DNA from: Vermamoeba vermiformis
Taxonomy: Eukaryota > Tubulinea > Echinamoebida
DNA length: 64,000 nucleotides
Direction of reading: 5' to 3'
NCBI GenBank assembly: GCA_045837725.1
Contig: JBEWZL010000124.1
Location: 593,307-657,306 of the forward strand
Numbering within the stretch: the first letter of the stretch is position 1; each line of letters starts with the position of its first letter. Shown one piece after another: positions 21,518 to 33,140 of the stretch. Made by a program: the position numbers and the translations under genes. A model generated the notes under the pieces. That model was given only the letters and a program-made list of their open reading frames with translations. It did not search any database and had not been told where the DNA came from.

Positions 21518-24459
21518 TTAGTGCTCGCCGTGTTCGGGCATGTCAGTTCCGTCATTTTCACCACGTTGAACACGATCTTCAACGAAAGTGACGGCGTCAT
21601 CGGTAGACTCGAACAAACGAATGTCGCTGTGAGCGTTCTCAATGATGTGAGCACGCACGAACAAGTGACGAAGCTTCTCTCGCAGTTTGACGAAGCAAAC
21701 AAAAATGCCGCGCTCGTGGTACTTCTCAACCATTTCAGCCAAGACTTGAATAGCACTGGCGTCCATATCGGGGATGTTACGCGAGTGAATGATGATTGAG
21801 TGGAGCTTCCAACCACGTCGCTTATCACCAGGGTGAGCCTTGGGGTTACCGACTCTCTCGATACGAGAAAGCATTTGCTTGATCATTTCGACGTTGGCAA
21901 AGTAGAGAGCTTCTTCAATACGGACAATAAGAATACCCTAATTAACAAGTAAGTCTTGCGGTCCAATAGCAGGCATGATTAGAACTTACTGGAATGACAC
22001 GGGCTTCAGCGACTTGCTTAATGTCCTTGTACTTCTTGGTCTCGGGAACACGACCCAAAATGCCCAAGTGAGGCAAAGAGCTGTACTTGACGACGAAGAA
22101 GAGGGAGATACCGATGGACAAGAAGATACCCAAGTCGACACCCAAAATGACAGTCATGCCGAAAGTCAACAAGAAGAGGAACAAGTCCTTCCAAGCCTTA
22201 ATCTTCCACATAAACTCGACGTCTTCAAATTCGAAGAGACCAGTGGCAGCAACGAAAATGATGGAAGACATGACGACCTTGGGCAAGAATGAGAACAAGG
22301 GGCCCAACAAGAAGATGGTGAGCAAAATGACAAGACTGGTGATGAGAGTGAACAATTGAGTTTGAGCACCCATCATGTCGGCGACAGAAGATCTATTGGA
22401 TGGACATTAGCAATGGGCTAGTTAATGCGACTACGAGCAAGCGTACCTAGTCAAACTACCGAAAGTAGGGAATGTTTGGAAGAACGAGCCGACAAAGTTG
22501 GACAAACCAATGGCGACCAACTCTCTGTTCGGTGACACGTAGTAGTTGTTCTTGTTAGCATAAAGCTTGGCTACGACGATACTTTCAATGAAGCCGATAA
22601 CGGAGATGGTACCAGCTGCAGACAAGTCAATCTTGAAGTTGGCAGTAGATCTGAATCGAACACGATTAGTACCGTGACATTTCCAATTTTTGTCAATTAA
22701 AAATTACCCGAAGTGAGGGAAGTGAGGTGTAGGGAACTTGGCATCCATATCACCGAGAATCTTCATGTGGTAGTTCTCTTCCAACTTGGCGCTGTAAGAA
22801 ACAATGATGGCGATGATAATGACCAACAAGTTCTCGGGGACGAACTTGATCCAACCCATACCGTTCAATTTTCTACACGTATGGGATTAGTATCGAAGTG
22901 TCACAGATAATTTACGAATAAAACTTACCCGGTATATTTTTTGATCATACGAACACCTATCATGAACGAAATGGAAATAAACGCTGCTGTCATAGTCGGC
23001 AAGTGAACGCAATTTCCCAATAATAGATTATTCGGACAGTGTTCTCCCAAGTGCTCGAACAAATATGGCAGTTTCTTCCAACCGTGGTCTTCTGGTCCCG
23101 CATCCTTGTCCTTGATTCCAAACAACACGTCCAATTGCTCGAAAATAATAATAAGAGCGACGGCATTGACGAAACCACTGCAAAGTGTTATTAATAACGC
23201 GAAATATTGTAAATTAGACGGTGCATGACTTACCCCAACAAGGCACGAGAGAAGATGTTGTCCAAGAAACCCACACGTATCAGACCTGCGGCAAATAGGA
23301 ATATGCCGACAAGGAAAGACAACGCGTGAGACACCAAGTTAGGATCGAATTCTTGCGTCTCTCCTCCGTGACCAACTAATTCTTCGCTTCTTTCTCTGAG
23401 GTGACTCAATTCGAGAGCAACCAAAAGTGCAATCATAGCATCAGGACCGACTGAAAGTTGTCGAGAAGTGCCCATAAGAGCGTAAATAAGACCGGGGAAC
23501 TATATTCATAGTTACGGTAAATATTCAATCGTGTCAATAATTAAATTGTCGTTTGGCTTACCAAAGCGGTGTACAAGCCGTAAATAGGATCGACAGTGGC
23601 CAAAATAGCGCAAGCCAAAGATTGGGGAATAATCATAGAAGCAACACCAAGGCCTAAGAGGTGAAAATGTGAGCCAACACGAGATGCAGGTTTGGATTTC
23701 AAAAAAGATCGCGTGTGTTGCAAAATTAAATAAAAGTGGTCGCTAAGGTGCGATAAAGAATATTAATTAATATAATGTGCATATAATGCTCCCGAATCAA
23801 TTACTAAATGATTTCAGATCGAGTAAATCTACCCGCATAATTAAAATTAATTGAAAAATTACCTGCTACCAAGTCCTTAGTAAAGTCACGCTTCCAGTTG
23901 TAGTGAGGCAGCCAGTAAAAAATAGGAACATAATAAGGGAATCGCTGTTTAAACTTCTGCCACTTGGTGCGGTTAGCGTTTTGATCTGGTTCAGTGCTTG
24001 CGCCCGATGCTGTGGTTTGATTCCTAGAGGATAGTGGTACTGCGCCATTAGTAGCAGGATGCAAATGGTCTTCGTCCTCATCTTCATCACCGAACATAAT
24101 AGGATCCGCCATCGGATCTGCATGCTCCAGTGGGTTTACTAATAGCAGGAAAAAATTAGCAAAAAATGGTACGGTGATCGGGAATTATTGTACTACGTAA
24201 TCTAGTGATAGCAAGGCTTAATGATTATTACGAGTCATACAATAACGGTTTGGTGGGTAATAGAAAATGGTCGTTTAATTTCCGAAAGATCAGTAATTAG
24301 AAGGAGGTTAATGCTCTTACATGGAGGAGGACCATTAGGGTCTGTTTCTAACTCGACTTGGTATTGGTCCGAGTGAGGTTCCTCAGGATCTTCAACCTGC
24401 TGCTTCTCAACCACAGCAGATATGTAGTTCTGCGTCCACTGCCGGATCTGGTTGTTCAT
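21518..24459 (-). CDS. SulP (SLC26-type) anion transporter with STAS domain
   Basis: Nine exons from 24459 to 21518. The N-terminal 130 residues are hydrophilic and acidic. The transport domain starts at about residue 140 with GVASMIIPQSLACAILA and continues with the SulP signature GPDAMIALLV, VGFLDNIFSRALLGGFVNA, AAGTISVIGFIESI, and VAIGLSNFVGSFFQTFPTFGSLTRSSV. The last transmembrane block includes FLPKVVMSSIIFVAATGL. A cytosolic STAS domain follows (GILIVRIEEALYFAN, then DMDASAIQVLAEMVEKY). The family exchanges or co-transports sulfate, bicarbonate, chloride or other anions across plasma or organelle membranes; the substrate is not visible from sequence. It converges with the histone/WWE gene (106 bases between the stops). 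Confidence 0.93.
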
Positions 24460-24787
24460 TTTCTATACCAGAATATAGGTACAGTCCTGTATATTGGTTC
24501 AGGAGTGCAGTGTAAATAAAACGAGTCTTGTGGGTCAAAAAAAACGCCAAACTCGTGACACAAAAAAACAACCAAAATAACTCGTGGGACATTATTTTAC
24601 GTCTTGATTTGCGTAATAGAAGGTGGATAGCAAGGTAATTAATTTTGTTAAAGCAAGTATATGGAGACATTCAGACAAATCTGTGCCAAACAAATATTTA
24701 TTTCTTTTGGCGGTATTATTTACATCAAAATTTGTCGGTAAACGACGTAATAAATTATTTACAAATACACATAAATAAGTGGCAGTC
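24460..24787. other. Intergenic region upstream of the SulP gene
   Basis: AT-rich with no supported gene. It contains the SulP promoter and the 3' end of the next minus-strand gene. Open frames here are short and overlap no recognisable motif. Confidence 0.5.
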
Positions 24788-25736
24788 TTATTCGATGATC
24801 GAATAGGACAACTTGCGAGAAGAGCTGACTTTCTTCATGCTGGCGGAAGAAAGCGAGTTATTGCGACGAATGTGTCTGTCATTAGTAGTAGGAGCTTGAG
24901 AGACCGATTTAGAACGAGGTCTAGTAGTGGGAGCCACGGTATCGATCGGATCTCTTAAATCTGCCAAATTAGGAATGGATTTTGATTTGTTTGAGTTGAA
25001 TTCAGCAGAGGTAGACTTTCTTTGCTCAGCCTTTCTCTTTTTCTCAGCATCTCGAAGAAGCTTCTCGTTAATCACAACCTTCAAGCAGTGGATAACATCC
25101 GTGAAGTACTGCAGGTCAGGTATTAGTAAAAACTGTGTATATATGGCATATTTTTAATACTTACAGAGCCACACTTGAACAAAACCACCTTCGCTTGGAA
25201 GTCAAGCTTCTTGTTGTCGTACTCGAATCCGAAAACCTTTCGATCTGAGCGGTAAATGAATTTTCTGATCTTAGACCATCTGTAGACTTGTAATTCTTCC
25301 TATACAAGCATTCGGATATTAATACTTTGATTCAGTAGTAAATTTGGCTCTATTCAATTTCGATCGAGACTCACCTCAGTACCAGGCATCAAAACTCGGA
25401 TTGATTTGCGACCGATAGCGATGATTCTCTCTTCCTTATGCTTATATAATTTCTCCTAAACGATACTAGCGTAAGTAATCGCGATTCAGAATCAGCAAGA
25501 TTTCGTAATCTTTTCGCGGCCATACTGCGAGCTATCTGATGCGTACCTTAACAATCCAATGTCTTTCTTCTTCAGAGACACCATATTTCTTAGTGTGGGT
25601 CTTCTCTTTTTGCTTCAATTCTAACAAGATTCTCAGTCAGTACGCGCCATGGACGATAGAGAATTAAAGTCGACTTACTCTTGCTGTCGTTAATAGAGAA
25701 GGTAGGGACGTTGTTGAAGTCGACAATGGCAGTCAT
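24788..25736 (-). CDS. Unassigned cytosolic protein with a PH/PTB-like N-terminal region
   Basis: About five exons from the ATG at 25736 (MTAIVDFNNVPTFSIND) to the stop at 24788, roughly 255 residues. The first 140 residues read as a beta-rich fold of PH or PTB type (WIVKEKLYKHKEERIIAIG, VLMPGTEEELQVYRWSKIR, FGFEYDNKKLDFQA, VLFKCGSYFTDVIHCLKVV). The rest is basic and Ser-rich (RRNNSLSSASMKKVSSSRK), a pattern typical of regulated phosphorylation. I do not recognise the family and give no function. The PH/PTB suggestion rests on strand pattern only. No membrane segment or signal peptide is seen. Confidence 0.6.
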
Positions 25737-26429
25737 ATTGTTGGATCGGAAGAGGAGTGGTGGTCGTGTGGTGTTGTTCGTTGGGTTGTCTGAATAAATT
25801 TGTTCTCGTTGACGAGCTCTTTTTAGGTTCGAACCAAAGATTGACAGGAGAATTAGCTCGAGTGATTTCCTGGTAGAATTCACACCACGTGAGATTAATA
25901 TCAGTTCTCGCCAAAAATTACTCGACCGAACAATCGCGATTAAATCACACACAAATTGTCGACATCCACGCGAAAATAGACAGAAAACTGGCACTACCGA
26001 ACAAACGTTGCGATCGCAGTGTTTACGCCTTTATCCATCAGATTAGTACATCTTACCTTTTGACAGCATTTTATGATAATTTAGCTACAGCTCAGCGGAT
26101 GCACGTACGAAGCAGATCTGACGTGTCATCTTGTACCATCAACGTGTTTAAGCAAAGCAAGCTTTTTTAAACGAACAATAAATTCATTGAGGCTTACAAC
26201 GATTTAATTTTATCGTGGATCTGGGGATTTTTATTTCAAAGTTTTGGCTATTTTTTTATTTTCGCGCAGCCCGTGGAACGAGGACAAGAGACGTTTGTTG
26301 TATTTGTTGAACATCGATCTCTTTGTCTTGCAAACTCGATTTTGCTCGTTACCAGTGTCCTGCAACTTCTTTCAGACTCAATTGAATCCTGATCGAAGGC
26401 GGTTAATTTAAATCCAAGTAGATTCGAAA
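25737..26429. other. Intergenic region between divergent genes
   Basis: No supported gene. An open frame at 25,889-26,170 has no recognisable similarity. The region should contain promoters for the PH-like gene (minus) and the glycosyltransferase gene (plus). Confidence 0.5.
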
Positions 26430-28351
26430 ATGCGACCATTATTTAAGGGTCTCTTGTTTGTAACAATATTCTCTATAGTCATTTTATACTCTTCTATCTA
26501 TTATTTCAATCGGTAAGCAGCAGTTTCATTTTTTCGATCTTCAGTTACTATTTTTTTGATAATTGTAAATTATTAGAAATCCTAATCATAATAATAGGGC
26601 CAATGGAAGAATAGTGGAAGAAGAGCGTCCATGGTTTGACAAGACCGGAGAAAAACTGGCGGTTATTGATGAGGGAGAATACAAGCCTCTCAGACTTGCT
26701 ATTTTGCTCATGGTTCATAGTATTGATACTGCCATTGGAATTGAACGAGTAATGACAAGATTGTACGATCCTAGACACACTTTTGTCATCCACGTCGACG
26801 GGTATGAATCTGAGCGTTATTATATTTATTTAATTAATTCCTTTCGGTAATTATTAAAAATCAAGTATTAACATATTTTTGCAATTGTAGAAGCGCTGAT
26901 TTCAGGACTTTAACTCTGATGCGCACAATTGTCCGTCAGTTCGATCCACAAGGAACAAATACGTTCATTATCAGAACTCAACACAACCTTTGGGGAGGTA
27001 TTTCTTTGGTACGTAGCTTTATAATAATTACGGGTAATAGAAAAAAATTTAATTTATCCTAATTTTAGATCCAAACTTATCTTGACATGGTAAACAAAGC
27101 CTTGACCTCTGGTCGCGAGTGGGACTTTGCTATTAATTTTAGTGGCAATTGCTACCCGATCAAGACTTTGTATCAGATTGAGACTCGGTTGAACAATTTA
27201 AAGGGTCGCAATTTTATGGATATTGACGGTAAGTAACGGCCTTAATCGTGGCTATGTTTTTTTCTGCAAGGTACTTAGCTAAATGAATCTTGCAACAGGT
27301 TTGTCTGGCTACCAAGACCTAGGTAAGACTGACGACCGATGGGGCCGATTTTGGATCGAAGTCGAACGAATGCCTTCACTGCCCAACACTCATCGTAGCA
27401 GCACTCTTCGTGTCGAGGACATTTGTCCCTCTTGCTACAAAGAGCAAGCTAACAGCTGGGGATGGGTCAGAACGGTGAGTGACACGCCTGACGTTGACTG
27501 CACGGAGCAGTTCACTGAACAAATCCTCAATTAGGTTACTGGAGCTGATTTCAAGCGCATTTATCCCACTTCTCCGGGTTTGACGCGCGAAACTGTGCGT
27601 CAAGGCTCTCAATGGGTGACACTGACTCGTGAGTTCTGCGAGTTCATGATGAGCGGTATGTGTCCATAGAAATAAGTGTATTTAAGCACTAGTATTCTTT
27701 ATCATGATGTTTTGTCGTGTGTCCTGACCTCTGAAATACCTTGAAGTCGACTTTTACACGTTCTGATCCACCTAAATTATGCACCCGTTGCTTTCATTCT
27801 AAATGCCGTTCTGTTGCTAATATTGTTCTTTAGACCCTCTCGCACGTGACTATTTGGTCGCTTTTGGTACCACCTTCGTTCCCGATGAGTCCTTCATTCC
27901 AACTTTGCTTTACACTACGGAATGGAACCGCACTTTGTTCGATGCCGCCACAGCTTCTGCAGCAGAAAAGAAACAAGCACTGATGCGTCACATTGTCTGG
28001 ACCCCCGGTCAATGGCATCCTGACGTGCTCAAGTCCAAGGACTTGCCCAAGATCTTCGCTAGCAATGGTCTCTTTGCACGCAAATTCGATCCATGGGCTT
28101 CGCGTGTCTACGAAGATATCGACTTTGTTATTGACTCTACGGTACCTGAGCACAGCAGGTACTCAACCTACAATAGTACTATTACTATTAAGAAGCCTGA
28201 TATCGATGAAGAGAACAAGAACAATAACGGCGAAGACAACAACGGCACGGGAAATAATAACGGGCACGGAAATGAAGACGTTGATGTGACGTACCGCAAA
28301 GAAAATACGCGGTCTAGAAGGAAAATTCATTTTGCTGGGCGATCCGAGTAA
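26430..28351 (+). CDS. GT14-family glycosyltransferase (Core-2/I-branching / xylosyltransferase type), type II membrane protein
   Basis: Seven exons (26430-26512, 26577-26801, 26891-27008, 27069-27228, 27299-27474, 27535-27655, 27834-28351) give 466 residues in phase. A type II signal anchor lies at residues 6-26 (KGLLFVTIFSIVILYSSIYY). The Branch domain follows: LAILLMVHSIDTAIG, HTFVIHVDGSAD, NLWGGISLIQTYLDMV, FAINFSGNCYPIKTL, and the C-terminal VPDESFIPTLLYTTEWN. The family adds xylose or GlcNAc to proteins or glycans in the Golgi. The last 60 residues are Asn/Gly/Glu-rich (NNNGEDNNGTGNNNG) and probably disordered. The acceptor is unknown. Confidence 0.88.
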
Positions 28352-28802
28352 ACAGAGAGCTCCTTTTCTGGTTCGGATGTAGATTTGTAAAGTAGTCGCG
28401 CGAATAAATTTAGCTGGTAAACTAGCATCATATAAATACTAAGGCTATTCTTATTGTTGTTTTGAAACGTTGCAAACTCGGAAGAATTTTATTGGAGCCC
28501 GGCCGGTGATTTAAATGAAAAAAAACCCGAAAGAAATAAAAGATAAGATTAATTCAATTAAAGCAACACGTCAACACTTAATCGGACTTAACCTGCTTGG
28601 TATCAACGTAAATAGCAGGTAGTGAAGGTAGTCGAAAGAAAGAACTCTGATCGACGACGTTGCACCTACGAAATACGTTGAACAAGCAGATCGATTGTTT
28701 GGAAGCATATTTATATTTATATTATATATTCACTTATAAAGTAAGTCATAGCGAATACCTGCAAAATAATTTACTAAATTATATAAATTAGGTTATCTCC
28801 CA
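28352..28802. other. Intergenic region
   Basis: Holds the 3' end of the glycosyltransferase gene and the promoter of the CLU-UBR-LRR gene. No RNA gene or reading frame of note. Confidence 0.5.
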
Positions 28803-31800
28803 ATGGAAGCTCAACAAAAAGATCCGGAAGGACCTTATGTATATTATCGAGAAGGCTTGACATTATCACAGTCCGAATATTTAGATAATAATTACAAACC
28901 ATACACCGCCTCATCAAGCTCCGATAGCGGTGAAGATCCTCCGTTGGGCTTGTCGCACTCCAGCAATTTTTCTTCCGGCTATGGAGATGTAAAAAGAGAA
29001 AGCACCGACAACATAGAAGCAGATGACATTACAAGACCAGTTTCACCTGACAGTCGATCGTCGAATTCCAGCGTTGATTTGTATTTGCAATCAATTGCCA
29101 GAAACGAACAAATCATAAAAAATGTAAGGTTGCGTGATAGTCTATTCAGTCCTGCTGGATCCCGTGCTTCCGAAATTCGGCAGTCAATGGATGAAGAAGG
29201 ATTCAAACTGCGCAAAAAGTTCGAATCAACCGTAGCAATCACTCTCGACGAAAATGCTAGTGTAATTCAACAGCAACAAGAGTGCGTTACATTAGCGGTT
29301 CAAACAGGCACCTCATTGATCAATCAATTTGAAAAGTTCCTCGACAAAGGCGAAATTGATAACGAAAATCAGGAAAAAATTCAACGCCAAATTAGTAAAT
29401 CGGTAATGATGCCACGACATAGTTTTGTAACAAGGTGTCCATACTAATGGCCTTGTTAAACAGAAAAGTATATTCGAACAAGTTCAAAAACTCAGCCACT
29501 CTCTCGGCGCTGATTTGGGAGAGCCACGTGATTGGAACGCCGAATACCAAAAGTGCGTTGAGATGCCGGCAGATACTCTCGAACAAAGGTTGAAACGATG
29601 GACGGAGATTGCACGTGTTGCTCAAAACTTTGCACAAACAGGTGAGTTTACTGAATGAACTTCATCGAAGACTTTTTTTGACACTGATTTTTTTAGCTCA
29701 AATGTACGGCAAGATTATTATTTCGGAGGTATTTTTGCCTTTAAAATATCGCACGATCAAGCCGTTCATGGATATTGGTGGAAATGCTGGTGGTGAAAAG
29801 TATATTTACAACGGTATATTGTTCAAATTCGCTACTGATTGGAAGAAAATCTACGACGGAGATCAAATGGCCATGAAAGCAGCTAGCCACGAGCTTCTCA
29901 GTTTAGTCAGAATTCAAGAATGTCATGTCGATGGCATTTACACACCGTTGATGACTTTGGTAAGGAGGAATTTCATTGATATCAATATATTATATTGACT
30001 AACGCTATATAGATCGACTTTTTGGGCTTCAGATTGACGGCAGTATCATTGTTGCCAATTTCGAACAAGACAATTGTTTACGGATCAAGCGATGGTGGAG
30101 TGTATGTTTGACTCAAAATACTTCTTATCGCAAATCTAACACCTGATTAATAGAACCGTTCACGCTGACGACGAGAAAGCTAACGTGTTGATGGACGAGG
30201 TAATAACTTTTGATAGGCCACGTGTCCCGAGTACTAATGCTTCAATAGTTGGCTCGCAGACTTAACCTTGCCAAGCACATGGCTGGTGCTGTAGCTCATA
30301 CGGCCAAACAACTTCCATTCCCTGTAGATATTGAAGGACACTTGGGCAAAGACGGACGATTTTATCTTATCGGTACGCGATGACTATTTTCACTGCGTTC
30401 ATTCAAAGTCTCATATTTAAATACAGATATGGCACGTTTGATGCCGCCCACATTGCCCGAAGGAAAGCTTCGCGGTTGCTTTTTGTATCGATTATTGCGA
30501 CCTGAATTCGTTCGTCAGTACAAGAAGCCCTTGAGTTCTGGTAATTACAACGATTAGCACATAATACAATGTATTAACGGAAATGTTAGATGCTTGGAGT
30601 CCTAGATTTGACACGCACGAGCCCCAACGTGCTGAACACCGTGCCGATGTTCACATGGCCACGCAGTCACTGTTGAATGTTGCTATTCCGAAATTAGCAA
30701 ATACACTGCAAAAACATTTCCCCGAAGATGGTCAACCTGCCGAGTTAGTCGAATGGGTTCACAGCGGAGGAGTTAATTTGCGCTACTTGTCTCTGTTGCG
30801 CAAGTGCATTGTCTCGGCTTATCTTCGACAGATCATCATGCTGGAGATGGTCGCTCGTGGAATCAAGAATCATTTCCGTGAATTACTGCGGACAGCCAAA
30901 CGATCAATTCGTGCAATGTCCATGCAACCCTACCGCGAGGTGATCTTTGAAGCCTCGAATATCGTGCTTGGTAACACTCACGAGTACAAAGAAAAGTCAG
31001 TGCGATTTTGGGAACAATTGCATCAAAAGCTCAAAGTGCAGTTCCCTGGCTTCCCTAACAACGAGGAACTGATCGAGGACTATAAAACACCGACGTCACG
31101 AGCAGGTACGCATTCCTTAAAAGGCGTTTGTTGCGACCATAACTAACGTGATTACTAGGATTCGCATTGTGCAATCACATCTGCCCCACTTTGTTTGTTG
31201 GTGACAAGCAAGTCGCGCAATACTCGTACGAGTGTTACACGTGCGGTTTGACGGACATGCAAGGACTGTGCTTTGTCTGTGCGCGCAAGTGTCACAAAGA
31301 CAAAGGTCACCATATCTCACAAAAGCCGGGCTTCAGAGTTCATTTCTTCTGCGATTGCTCTCAAGAAATGAGCTGTTCGTTTAGCAGCATGCCGCGTCAC
31401 GAGCACGACTCGATATTGGAAGTCCAACAGTTCATGCAGCTCCCGCTCAAGTACTTTATTTCAAAGATTGGCTTCGTGAAGCTGTTCAAGCGATTAGAGG
31501 TACGCTAAATGACGTTCAAGTGGCATTCCTAATGTGTCTTCACAGACGCTTGCCGGCCTCAGCTATTCAGCGGGATCTTTGAAAGAATTGGAAGAAGATC
31601 AGAACTACTTTGTCTTCGTGCTTCCCGATATTGAAAAGTTACATTCACGCACACGTCACATGCCTGTCGTGACTGTCGCGGAAGCACAAGCGTTGCACTT
31701 AAAGGCCAAGCAGATCGATCAACACCAAGAGAAGATGCGACTGTTCAAGCGGTGTATTGAGCTGCTCGAAACATCGATCAAAATCAATCCGGGCAGGTGA

Positions 31801-32926
31801 GTACATTCCTTCTCAGCTGTATCAAGCGACGTCTAATTGTTCCTTTAGCGAGGAAATTCTCAATTTGTACGCGAAGATATGCGCGGACATTGCGTTCAGC
31901 GTTGACATTGAGACGAATGACACGATGTTGCAGAAGTCAATCAAAGCCTTCAAACGGTTGAGGAACACTGACAAGATCAAAGAGCTCGTCAAAGAGCTGA
32001 AGAGCAGCAACAAGAAAGTGAAGGAGTCAATTCTGAGGAGTTGTTTCGACTTCATTTTGTCCAAGCCCAGCATCAAGAATCTCAATTTTGTGGCCGACTT
32101 CGGCGATTGCTTAGAGCACTTGAAGCTGGACACGTTCTGTTTCTTGGACGACGACATCTTCCACCGCTTGTCATTGAAGTGCAAACGAATCGCTTCATTG
32201 GTCTTACCTTACTGCGGCACTGTTACAGGTATTGAATTGATTGTACATGTTCGAGCACGCGAGGCTAACGAACTTCCGTTTTCAGACAATGGATTGGCCT
32301 ACATTGTCGACGCGTGTTCTTCGACTCTAAGAGATATCGTGCTCGATGGCATCAACACTATAACAGGTATATAGTCCCTCTACCTTGCATCTAGAGCGTG
32401 ACTAATGTTGAGTGCAGATGACGCGATCATTAACATCACGCGCAAATGTTCCAACTTGCGCAGTCTCAGCGTGATGGCGTGTGACAGCTTGACCAACAAC
32501 GCGTTCAGATACATTAGACAGCTGCGCGTGTTGACCAGTTTGGCAGTCAGTTGGACTGAGGTCAACGCTGCCGAGTGGTTGTCAAATCCAAATCTGCGAC
32601 TGCTGTTCGTGCGTAGCTGCAAGATCGACAACCAGGGCGTGATCCACATCGTCAACAATTGCCCCTTATTGAAGTCATTTGACATTGGAAACTGTCCCAA
32701 CATTGGAGACGTGGCTTCGCTCTTGCAATATTTTGTGCGCAATTGCAAGGGTCTGAAGTTGCTGAATATGGACGGACTCACTATCAATGTCGACGATCGC
32801 GTGTTCTTCATGCTGAAATGGTTGCAAGGAAAGAAACCAACACTGATTATCAGCGGCAATCATACAACGGATCGAGATATTACGCGGTTGACTGAATGTG
32901 GCTTCACTTTCCAAGAGCATACGTAA
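28803..32926 (+). CDS. CLU-like, UBR zinc finger and leucine-rich-repeat fusion protein
   Basis: Thirteen exons give 1,163 residues, all in phase. Residues 1-200 are Ser/Asp-rich and probably disordered. At about 260-530 there is a CLU-type domain (clustered-mitochondria family): YNGILFKFATDW, NKTIVYGSSDGGVTVHADD, IEGHLGKDGRFYLIDMARL, YRLLRPEFVRQYKKPLSSDAW. At about 720-790 a UBR-box zinc finger follows: CNHICPTLFVG, YECYTCGLTD, CFVCARKCHKDKGHH, FFCDC. The C-terminal 280 residues carry cysteine-containing LRRs (LRSLSVMACDSLTNNAF, LLKSFDIGNCPNIGD). UBR boxes read N-degrons in ubiquitin ligases. This combination is not one I know. A role in substrate recognition for degradation is inference. 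Confidence 0.85.
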
Positions 32927-33140
32927 TGTCGTACTTGTAAGTGATTCTCTTTTCGATTTTGCGTGTTGTATTTTAATTTCGAATTAAATTGTAAAAATTT
33001 GCGAAAATTTGATCAAATCGCCAGCAAATTCATGGTAAATTTAGATCGCAGTGCGCTACTGTCATTTTGCTAAGCGACATTAGTTGCTCTTAACCATTAT
33101 TGTTCACTAAGCCCACAAGTGCGTAAAAAATCTTAATTTT
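32927..33140. other. Intergenic region
   Basis: A 214-base spacer upstream of the calcium-pump gene; it should hold that gene's promoter. No gene is visible. Confidence 0.5.

Noticed and set aside
25800-25860. tRNA-like GGTTCGAACC segment
   Set aside because: Only the T-loop-like string is present; no acceptor stem or anticodon arm pairs at the right spacing.
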